A stretch of DNA of 6,000 nt from Myxococcota bacterium (lineage in GTDB: Bacteria > Myxococcota_A > UBA9160 > PR03): positions 1-6,000 of the forward strand of contig JASJBO010000418.1 of assembly GCA_030066475.1 (NCBI GenBank), in the 5' to 3' direction. Below, piece by piece: positions 1-4,603 of the stretch (its first letter is position 1; each line of letters begins with the position of its first letter). Under the pieces are notes generated by a model, which was not told the origin of the DNA, did not search any database, and saw nothing but the letters and a program-made list of their open reading frames with translations. A program made the translations under genes and the position numbers.

Positions 1-287
1 CAGTGCTCCATGTAGTCGAGGATCTCGTCCTGCGGCGACCACTTGCGCGACCAGTCGCCCTTCTGCTCGAACGAGAAGCAGTAGGCCATCGAGGGAAGGT
101 CGCAGGCGGCGCCGGGGTAGGTGTTGTCGCGCCAGGTGCCGCCGAGACCCGAGGCCTTCTCGTAGATCGCGAAGTCGCGGAAGCCGGCCCGCGAGAGCTG
201 GATGCCCAGGCACAGGCCCGAGAAGCCCGAGCCGATGATCGCAATGCGCGGCGCCGCGCCGCGCCGCCGCTGCTCCGGAAGGGACAT
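1..287 (-). CDS. Baeyer-Villiger-type flavin-containing monooxygenase, N-terminal part (runs off the window)
   Basis: Translating the minus strand from the ATG at 287-285 gives 95 complete codons that stay open to the window edge. Residues 15-24 are a beta strand followed by the FAD-binding GxGxxG (GSGFSG, 19-24). Glu43 in IYEK is placed to bind the FAD ribose. Residues 49-66 read GGTWRDNTYPGAACDLPS, the hallmark segment of class B flavoprotein monooxygenases of the Baeyer-Villiger/cyclohexanone monooxygenase type. Family members are usually about 490-550 residues, so roughly a fifth of the protein is visible. Such enzymes use NADPH and O2 to insert oxygen next to a carbonyl or to oxidise heteroatoms; the substrate cannot be read from the N-terminus. 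The start is supported by GGAGGT 7 bases upstream. The gene lies 90 bases downstream of the enoyl-CoA hydratase homologue on the same strand, which is compatible with a shared catabolic role. A plain FMO/N-hydroxylase is less likely given the GGTWRDNTYPG form. Confidence 0.93.
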   Translation of the reverse strand, partial: MSLPEQRRRGAAPRIAIIGSGFSGLCLGIQLSRAGFRDFAIYEKASGLGGTWRDNTYPGAACDLPSMAYCFSFEQKGDWSRKWSPQDEILDYMEH

Positions 288-294
288 GCTCCCG

Positions 295-300
295 ACCTCC
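295..300 (-). promoter_or_regulatory. Ribosome binding site of the monooxygenase gene
   Basis: The minus strand reads GGAGGT at 300-295, 7 bases before the ATG at 287. This near-perfect Shine-Dalgarno sequence fixes the monooxygenase start. Confidence 0.75.
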
Positions 301-377
301 ACCCGTTGGAGCCGACCGAATGCGGGACACTCTCGGACATCTCCCCGGGCCCGGCCAGGGCCGCGTGGCAGGCGCGT

Positions 378-1196
378 TCAGCGCCCCTGGAAGCGGGGCC
401 TGCGCTTCTCGACGAAGGCGCGCACCGCCTCGCGGTGGTCCTCGGTCAGCGCCGTGCGCACCAGGTTCTCGGCCTCGTGCGCCAGGCAGGTGCGCAGGTC
501 GGCGCGCAGCGCCCGGTCGAGGTTCTCCTTCATGTAGCGGTAGGCGATCGGCGGTCCGGCGGCGAGACGCTCCGCCAGCGCCAGGGTCTCGTCCATCAGC
601 GCCTCGTCGGGCACCACGCGGTTCACGATGCCGAGGCGCTCGCACTCCGCCGCCGGCACGCGGTCGGCGGTGAAGAACAGCTCGCGCGCCTTCGCCGAGC
701 CGACGAGCTGCGTCAGGAAGAAGCTGGCGCCGTAGTCCCCCGACATGCCGATGTTCGCGAAGCCGGTGGTGACGAACGCCGAGCGCGCGGCCAGGCGCAG
801 GTCGCAGGCCAGCGCGATCGAGAGGCCGGCGCCTGCCGCGGGGCCCGGCAGGGCGGCGATGGTCGGCTGCGGCATCTCGTAGATGGCGGCGGTGAGCGTG
901 ATCTGCCGCTCGCGTAGATCCTCGACGGCGTCCTCGAAGCGGACGCTCCGGCGCGCGCCGCCGCTCCCCCCCATGCCCTTCACGTCGCCACCGGCGCAGA
1001 AGGCCCCCTCGGCGCCCGTCAGCACCACGCAGCCGACCCCCGGGTCGTCGGCGAGCCGAGCGACCGCCCGGCGCAGCGCGGGCGTCAGCGTGTCGGACAG
1101 CGCGTTGCGCGCCTCGGGGCGGTTGAGCGTGAGCACGGCGACGCGCCCGTCGATGCGCCCGAGCAGCTCCGGGGTTCCGGTGTCGAGCTCCGCCAT
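378..1196 (-). CDS. Enoyl-CoA hydratase/isomerase family protein, PaaG-like, catalytic glutamates not conserved
   Basis: This is a 272-residue crotonase-fold enzyme of usual family length. N-terminal strands and LNRPEARNAL (24-33) are typical. FCAGGDVKG (66-74) forms the first half of the oxyanion hole that holds the acyl-CoA thioester, and GPAAGAGLSIALACD (118-132) the second. By my alignment, the two catalytic glutamates of classical enoyl-CoA hydratase (rat Glu144 and Glu164) fall at Ser126 and about Phe145/Ala146. The segment FVTTGFANIG (141-150) followed by GDYG (153-156) instead resembles the FxxxFxxIGLxPDxG form of the PaaG/ring-oxepin isomerase branch, with Asp154 at the PDxG aspartate. 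The enzyme should bind a CoA thioester, but isomerase or another crotonase reaction is more likely than simple hydration. I chose the ATG at 1196 because GAGGA lies upstream and homology begins there; the frame is open for another 35 codons upstream without family-like sequence. The monooxygenase gene lies downstream. Confidence 0.92.
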   Translation of the reverse strand: MAELDTGTPELLGRIDGRVAVLTLNRPEARNALSDTLTPALRRAVARLADDPGVGCVVLTGAEGAFCAGGDVKGMGGSGGARRSVRFEDAVEDLRERQITLTAAIYEMPQPTIAALPGPAAGAGLSIALACDLRLAARSAFVTTGFANIGMSGDYGASFFLTQLVGSAKARELFFTADRVPAAECERLGIVNRVVPDEALMDETLALAERLAAGPPIAYRYMKENLDRALRADLRTCLAHEAENLVRTALTEDHREAVRAFVEKRRPRFQGR

Positions 1197-1203
1197 GGGG
1201 GCT

Positions 1204-1208
1204 TCCTC
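1204..1208 (-). promoter_or_regulatory. Ribosome binding site of the enoyl-CoA hydratase homologue
   Basis: GAGGA at 1208-1204 on the minus strand, 7 bases before the ATG at 1196. It decides this start over further-upstream candidates in the same open frame. Confidence 0.6.
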
Positions 1209-1278
1209 ATCGAGCGCCCGGCACCGAGCCCTCTTCGGGGTCGAGCGGCACCAGGTCCCGCGGCCCGGTGCGGCCGGC

Positions 1279-1785
1279 TCAGCGCACCGACACCTCGACA
1301 CGCCGGTTGTTGAGGCGTCCCTGCGCCGTCGCGTTGTCGTCGGCCGCGAACTCCGAAGCGAAGCCCAGCGGCACCACCTGGTTCGGGAGCTTCGAGCTCA
1401 GGTAGCGCGCGACGTGGTTGGCGCGCTCGTCCGAGAGCTTCTGGTTCAGCTCGTCGCCGCCCGTGGTGTCGGCGAAGCCGCGCACCTCGAGGACCACCTG
1501 GGGATGGGGCCGCATCTTGTCCGCGAACCAGTCGAGCTCCTGGTAGCCCTTCTCCTTGATCACCGCGCTGCCGACCTCGAAGTAGACCACGGCGACGTAG
1601 CGGCGCGCCTCCGCGTGGGCGGCGGCCTCCGCCGCCCGGCGCGCCCGTTCGGCGGCCTGCCGCTCGCGCTCGTCGGCCTCGAGCCGGCTCGTCTCGGCGT
1701 CGTAGGTGCGCTGGTAGGCCGACGGGCAGCCGAGCGCGACCGCGGCGCCCAGCGCCAGCAACAGGGCGGCGCGGCCGCGGCTCAT
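1279..1785 (-). CDS. OmpA-family peptidoglycan-binding protein, probable lipoprotein
   Basis: 168 residues. Residues 1-20 form an export signal ending in VALGC, with Cys20 a candidate lipidation site; the lipobox is imperfect (Ala at -3, Leu at -2). Residues 30-62 are an Ala/Glu/Arg-rich helix, likely a coiled-coil spacer. Residues 63-168 are an OmpA C-terminal domain: VVYFEVGSAVI (66-76), RGFADTTGG (102-110), NQKLSDERANHV (114-125) and the closing GRLNNRRVEV (156-165). Asp106 and Arg121 are 15 residues apart, matching the pair that binds diaminopimelate in OmpA-type domains. The product should anchor a membrane to the peptidoglycan. It has no beta-barrel, so it resembles Pal or a short OmpA-like lipoprotein; it lies outside any tol gene context, so I do not call it pal. 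Its ATG overlaps the stop of the EF-hand gene in ATGA (1785-1782) and it has no convincing Shine-Dalgarno of its own, so translation is probably coupled. Confidence 0.92.
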   Translation of the reverse strand: MSRGRAALLLALGAAVALGCPSAYQRTYDAETSRLEADERERQAAERARRAAEAAAHAEARRYVAVVYFEVGSAVIKEKGYQELDWFADKMRPHPQVVLEVRGFADTTGGDELNQKLSDERANHVARYLSSKLPNQVVPLGFASEFAADDNATAQGRLNNRRVEVSVR

Positions 1786-2183
1786 CGGACGCCGCCGCTC
1801 TCGAACACCGCGGTCACCTCTTCGAGCGAGAGCAGGCCGTCCCCGTCGGTGTCCACCTGGTAGTAGTCCTGGAACCGGACGCGAACGAACTCGTGGAGCG
1901 AGACGAGGCCGTCGCCGTCGGTGTCGGCCTCCGACAAGTCGCCCGGGAACAGGATGCCGGCCTCGATCTCCTCCATCGTCAGGAGGCCGTCCTTGTCGCG
2001 GTCGGCGTGGAAGAAGATCTCGACCATGCGCCCGTGGAACTCGGCGCGATCGATCTTGCCGTCCTCGTTGCGGTCGGTCTGCGCGAACGCGACGTTGGGG
2101 TCGTAGGACGGCGCCTTCTGGGCCGCGGCCGGGCCGCCGAGGGCGACGAGCGCCAGCGAGACGAGCAGCGCCGTGGTTCTCAT
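1782..2183 (-). CDS. Exported four-EF-hand calcium-binding protein
   Basis: 133 residues. Residues 1-21 are a Sec signal peptide (MRTTA, hydrophobic LLVSLALVAL, then GGPAAA), with likely cleavage after Ala21. The mature protein has four complete EF-hand loops of 12 residues: 37-48 (DRNEDGKIDRAE), 61-72 (DRDKDGLLTMEE), 87-98 (DTDGDGLVSLHE) and 111-122 (DTDGDGLLSLEE). Each keeps the acidic or Asn ligands at positions 1, 3 and 5, Gly at 6 and Glu at 12, so all should bind calcium. Loops lie 24, 26 and 24 residues apart, shorter than in calmodulin, implying shared connecting helices and an ancestral pair duplication. The ATG at 2183 overlaps the lipoprotein stop in ATGA (2183-2180) and starts exactly at the signal peptide; an upstream in-frame ATG at 2219 would put 12 non-signal residues ahead of it. 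A weak AGGT lies 6 bases upstream. Role inferred: a periplasmic calcium sensor or buffer working with its two envelope partners; the partner is unknown. Confidence 0.93.
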   Translation of the reverse strand: MRTTALLVSLALVALGGPAAAQKAPSYDPNVAFAQTDRNEDGKIDRAEFHGRMVEIFFHADRDKDGLLTMEEIEAGILFPGDLSEADTDGDGLVSLHEFVRVRFQDYYQVDTDGDGLLSLEEVTAVFESGGVR

Positions 2184-2671
2184 GACTGGACCTGCCAGCT
2201 GCCGTCGGGCTGGCGGCACGCGGTCCCGTGGGTCTGGTGCTTCTCGTTGCCGATCATGATGTCCTGGGTGTACTGGCGGCAGTACTGCCCGGAGGCCGTC
2301 TGGTAGGTGTGCGTCGGGGTGACGACGCCCGAGTTCCCGGTGTCCGGGTTCTGCCAGGTCGACGCCGTTCCCGTCCGGTTGTGCTCGAAGGCATTGTGCG
2401 CGGCCTCGGTCGCCATGCGCTTGTCGCGCTCGTCGAGGCGGTGACCGACCGCGCCGCCCAGCAGACCGCCAGCCAGGGCGCCGGCGACGATCCAGCCCGC
2501 GCCGCCCCCGGCGAGCGCGGCGATCCCCGCACCCGCGCCGGCGCCGAGCACCGAGCCCAGCACGCCCTTCGGGTTCTCGCGCATCCGCTCCGACGTCGAG
2601 GCGCAGCTGCTCAGCACGAGCGGAAAGAGCACCAGGGCGGCCACCCCCCGCAACCGCAACGATCGGACCAT
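2180..2671 (-). CDS. Glycine-zipper outer-membrane lipoprotein, 17-kDa surface antigen-like
   Basis: 163 residues. Residues 1-23 form a lipoprotein signal with lipobox LSSC, lipidated at Cys23. Residue 24 is Ala, so no Asp +2 inner-membrane retention signal is present and the outer membrane is the expected destination. Residues 36-77 are a glycine-zipper segment (repeated GxxxG and GAGAG, then GGLLGGAVG) of the Rickettsia 17-kDa antigen type. Residues 79-98 are a charged helix. The C-terminal domain (105-163), with YCRQYTQDIMIGNEKHQTHG and ACRQPDGSWQV, is characteristic of the RT0821/Lpp0805-type surface protein family; Cys131 and Cys152 could form a disulfide in the periplasm. The family's biochemical function is not established; a role in envelope integrity is usually inferred. 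It is the first gene of the coupled cluster and has a strong ribosome binding site (GGAGG, 8 bases before the ATG). Its stop overlaps the EF-hand start by 4 bases. Confidence 0.93.
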   Translation of the reverse strand: MVRSLRLRGVAALVLFPLVLSSCASTSERMRENPKGVLGSVLGAGAGAGIAALAGGGAGWIVAGALAGGLLGGAVGHRLDERDKRMATEAAHNAFEHNRTGTASTWQNPDTGNSGVVTPTHTYQTASGQYCRQYTQDIMIGNEKHQTHGTACRQPDGSWQVQS

Positions 2672-2679
2672 GCGTCGTT

Positions 2680-2684
2680 CCTCC
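2680..2684 (-). promoter_or_regulatory. Ribosome binding site of the glycine-zipper lipoprotein
   Basis: GGAGG at 2684-2680 on the minus strand, 8 bases from the ATG at 2671. It is the only strong Shine-Dalgarno in the three-gene envelope cluster, so translation entry for the coupled genes may occur mainly here. Confidence 0.7.
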
Positions 2685-2781
2685 AGATCTTCCCGCCCGG
2701 CGAGCCGGGACCGATTGAGCGCGCAGACGCTAGCGTTCCCGGTGCCGGCCGTCCCTCCCGCGCGACGGTGGCCCGCTGCGG

Positions 2782-2787
2782 CACACT
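2782..2787 (+). promoter_or_regulatory. Possible -10-like element for a leaderless MFS transcript
   Basis: CACACT lies 6 bases before the GTG at 2794 and no Shine-Dalgarno is visible. The 15 bases CACACTGCCGGGGTG match 12 of 15 with the same region of the gene starting at 5818. CACACT departs from the TAnnnT consensus at its first base, so this is suggestive only. Confidence 0.3.
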
Positions 2788-2793
2788 GCCGGG

Positions 2794-4047
2794 GTGGCCA
2801 GCGACTCCGGATTCCGGGCCGGTGCCCAGCAGCTGCGCGACCCCGACTTCGCGCGGCTGTTCGCGGCGCGCTTCGTCTCGGCCTTCGGGAGCGCGATGGC
2901 GCCGGTGGCGATGGCGTTCGGCGTGCTCGAGATCACCGGCTCGGCGCGTCTGGTCGGGCTCGTGATCGCGTCGCAGACCGCCGCCCAGGTGGCGGTGCAG
3001 CTCTTCGGCGGCGCGCTGGCCGACCGCTGGTCGCGGCGCGGCGCGATGATCGGCGCCGACGTGCTGGCCACCGCCAGTCAGGCGGCGATGGCCGTGCTGC
3101 TGTTCGGTGGCGCGCCGTCGATCGGCGCGCTCGCCGCCCTGATGGCCGTGAACGGCGTCGCCTTCGCGTTCCACTGGCCGGCGTCGGTGGGGCTCGTGCC
3201 CCAGGTGGTTCCGCGCGAGCGCCTCCAGCCGGCGAATGCGCTGCTCTCGCTCGCGCAGAGCGGCGCCATCGGCCTGGGCGGCGCCAGCGCCGGCGTGATC
3301 GTGGCGCTCGCCGGGGCGGGCTGGGCGATCGCGGTGGACGCGGCGACCTTCACGGTGAGCGCGGTCCTGATCGCCGGGCTGCGCCCAGGCCCGCAGGAGC
3401 GCGGCGCGCGTTCCAGCTTCCTGCGCGAGCTGCGCGAGGGCTGGAGCGAGTTCACGTCGCACCGCTGGCTGTGGGCGATCGTGGCGCAGTTCTCGATCGT
3501 GCTGGCGGCCTGGCAGGGCGGGCTGTTCGTGGTCGGGCCCGTGGTGGCCGAGCGGGAGCTGGGTGGAGCGGCTGACTGGGCGTGGGTCGCCGGCGCGCTC
3601 GGCGCGGGGCTGTTCGCCGGCGCGCTGATCGGGATGCAGGCGAGCTTCCGCCGGCCCATGCTGGTTGCGACGTTGTGCGTGTTCACGTTCGCGGTGCCGC
3701 TGCTGCTGCTGTCGGTGCCAGCGCCCGTGCCGCTGCTGGCGGCGGGCGCGTTCCTGGCCGGCCTGGGTGGCGAGCTGTTCGGCGTGCTCTGGTTCACCGC
3801 GCTCCACACCCACGTGCGGCCCGAGGCGCTCTCGCGCGTCAGCGCCTACGACATCCTGGGATCGATCGCACTGGCGCCGCTCGGGGAGGCGCTGGCGGGC
3901 CCCCTGGTCGAGGGCATCGGCACCGCTCCGACCCTGTGGCTGGCGGCGGCGCTGGTCGTCGTCCCCACGCTCGCCGTGCTGGGCGTGAGAGAGGTTCGCA
4001 CGCTCGGACCCGAAGCGGTCCGGCGAGACGCAGCCGCAACGAGCTGA
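2794..4047 (+). CDS. MFS transporter, MFS_3/EntS-like exporter family
   Basis: 417 residues, about 12 predicted membrane segments, the usual size for the family. DPDFARLFAARFVSAFGSAM (17-36) leads into helix 1. GGALADRWSRR (72-82) is MFS motif A in the loop between helices 2 and 3, with the conserved Asp and paired arginines. VPQVVPRERLQPANALLSLA (135-154) and YDILGSIALAPLG (352-364) are characteristic of the MFS_3 branch, which includes enterobactin exporter EntS and macrolide-efflux-like proteins. It probably exports a small molecule by proton antiport; the substrate cannot be read from the sequence. The start is a GTG at 2794: no earlier start is in frame, and the next Met (35) lies inside helix 1. 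No Shine-Dalgarno precedes it, and the upstream block suggests a leaderless message. It is divergent from the envelope cluster and is not obviously in an operon with the secreted protein gene 122 bases downstream. Confidence 0.92.
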   Translation: MASDSGFRAGAQQLRDPDFARLFAARFVSAFGSAMAPVAMAFGVLEITGSARLVGLVIASQTAAQVAVQLFGGALADRWSRRGAMIGADVLATASQAAMAVLLFGGAPSIGALAALMAVNGVAFAFHWPASVGLVPQVVPRERLQPANALLSLAQSGAIGLGGASAGVIVALAGAGWAIAVDAATFTVSAVLIAGLRPGPQERGARSSFLRELREGWSEFTSHRWLWAIVAQFSIVLAAWQGGLFVVGPVVAERELGGAADWAWVAGALGAGLFAGALIGMQASFRRPMLVATLCVFTFAVPLLLLSVPAPVPLLAAGAFLAGLGGELFGVLWFTALHTHVRPEALSRVSAYDILGSIALAPLGEALAGPLVEGIGTAPTLWLAAALVVVPTLAVLGVREVRTLGPEAVRRDAAATS

Positions 4048-4052
4048 AGCGC

Positions 4053-4074
4053 CGGCGCAGCGGGACCTGCGCCG
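4053..4074 (+). terminator. GC-rich hairpin just after the MFS gene, possible terminator
   Basis: CGGCGCAG (4053-4060) pairs perfectly with CTGCGCCG (4067-4074), an 8-base-pair stem with a 6-base loop. It can be extended by two more pairs past one bulged base. It begins 6 bases after the MFS stop codon. There is no T-tract after the stem, so it may instead act as a 3'-end stabilising hairpin or a weak or factor-dependent terminator. Confidence 0.4.
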
Positions 4075-4169
4075 CGCCGGCCTCCTCCACGATGGTGTGC
4101 GCGTCACCTTCCGCGCGCGCGCGGTACTCACGGGACGAGGTGAATCCCAGCCGAAGAGCGGAGCGGGCG

Positions 4170-4580
4170 ATGCGCAGTGCGATCGGAGTCGGAGTCGGGG
4201 CGTTCCTGCTGATCGCGCCCGCGGCCTGGGGCCAGGCAGCGGGCGCGGGCGGCGACTGGCCCGACGAGCACATGCGAAGCCGCTACCGCAGTCTGCTCGA
4301 CGATCCGACGCCGGCCTCCGCCGTGGTGGGCACCGACCGCTACGAGCAGATCCAGACCGACACCGGCCCGGCGCCGATCACCGCGGTGCCCGAGACGCTC
4401 GAGACCGAGTCTCCGCGCGAGTGGACGCCGGGCATGCCGCGCCGCGGGCGCTCGAACGCGTACGCCGGTCCCACGACCTCCCCCAGCCAGCGGCTGGGCT
4501 CGGTCGCCGTGCACACGGGCCGGGCCTCGGCCGGCTCCCAGCTGCGCAGTGCCGGCCGCTCCTCGCGCCACGCGCGCTGA
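4170..4580 (+). CDS. Small secreted protein of unknown function
   Basis: 136 residues; not a family I recognise. Residues 1-21 are a clear signal peptide (MRSAIGVGVG, then AFLLIAPAAWG), with likely cleavage after Gly21. The mature part is hydrophilic and probably largely disordered: acidic at first (DWPDEHMRSRYRSLLDD, 29-45), with a short YEQIQTDTGPAPITAVPETL segment (58-77), then a Ser/Arg/Gly-rich basic tail (90-136) ending SSRHAR. It has no cysteine and no second membrane segment. The ATG at 4170 is chosen because the signal peptide begins there and GGAG lies 6 bases upstream (4160-4163); an in-frame GTG at 4140 would add ten charged residues before the signal. The frame continues upstream into the MFS region, but that part is antisense-like noise. 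Signal peptide, RBS and convergent spacing support a real gene; function and conservation are unknown. Confidence 0.7.
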   Translation: MRSAIGVGVGAFLLIAPAAWGQAAGAGGDWPDEHMRSRYRSLLDDPTPASAVVGTDRYEQIQTDTGPAPITAVPETLETESPREWTPGMPRRGRSNAYAGPTTSPSQRLGSVAVHTGRASAGSQLRSAGRSSRHAR

Positions 4581-4585
4581 GCCCG

Positions 4586-4603
4586 GCGCGTGGACCCACG
4601 CCG
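4586..4603. terminator. Hairpin between convergent stop codons, possible bidirectional terminator
   Basis: GCGTG (4588-4592) and CACGC (4597-4601) form a 5-base-pair stem with a GACC loop, extendable by one more pair past a single bulge. It fills most of the 23 bases between the stop of the secreted protein gene and the stop of the oxidoreductase gene. The position suits a shared terminator, but there is no T-tract on either strand and the stem is short. Confidence 0.3.

Larger units (their letters stand above)
2672..2793. promoter_or_regulatory. Divergent intergenic region between the envelope cluster and the MFS exporter
   Basis: These 122 bases separate two diverging start codons and must hold the promoters of both. 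I see no convincing TTGACA/TATAAT pair on either strand. A small perfect inverted repeat, CCCGG-CGAG-CCGGG, sits at 2696-2709, 25 bases before the lipoprotein start; it could be a hairpin in the leader RNA or a weak operator, but 5-base GC arms are common at this base composition. The right end carries the ACACT block annotated separately. Confidence 0.5.

Noticed and set aside
348..362. Inverted repeat GGCCC-TGGCC-GGGCC between the crotonase and monooxygenase genes as a terminator
   Set aside because: A 5-base all-GC stem with no T-tract is expected by chance at this composition, and the downstream gene is co-directional.
3..917. A 304-codon plus-strand frame across the monooxygenase and crotonase genes
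   Set aside because: Its residues are Arg/Ala/Gly-rich without motifs, and it spans two well-supported minus-strand genes and their intergenic gap.
1207..1278. The OmpA frame stays open for 23 codons after its TGA, giving a plausible-looking tail (for example RDLVPLDPEEGSVPGAR), which could suggest readthrough or selenocysteine
   Set aside because: The OmpA domain is already complete at the TGA, no SECIS-like stem follows, and short open runs are common at this GC content. It is more simply the ordinary leader of the next gene.
2611..4131. A 506-codon open frame on the minus strand antisense to the MFS gene
   Set aside because: The translation is rich in Arg, His, Gln and Gly with no recognisable domain or hydrophobic core. 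It is the expected open antisense frame of a GC-rich gene, while the plus-strand frame has clear MFS motifs.
3582..4169. Upstream extension of the small secreted protein frame into the MFS gene
   Set aside because: The extension is arginine-rich out-of-frame translation of the MFS gene and would bury the signal peptide internally. The ATG at 4170 has an RBS and a proper signal peptide.
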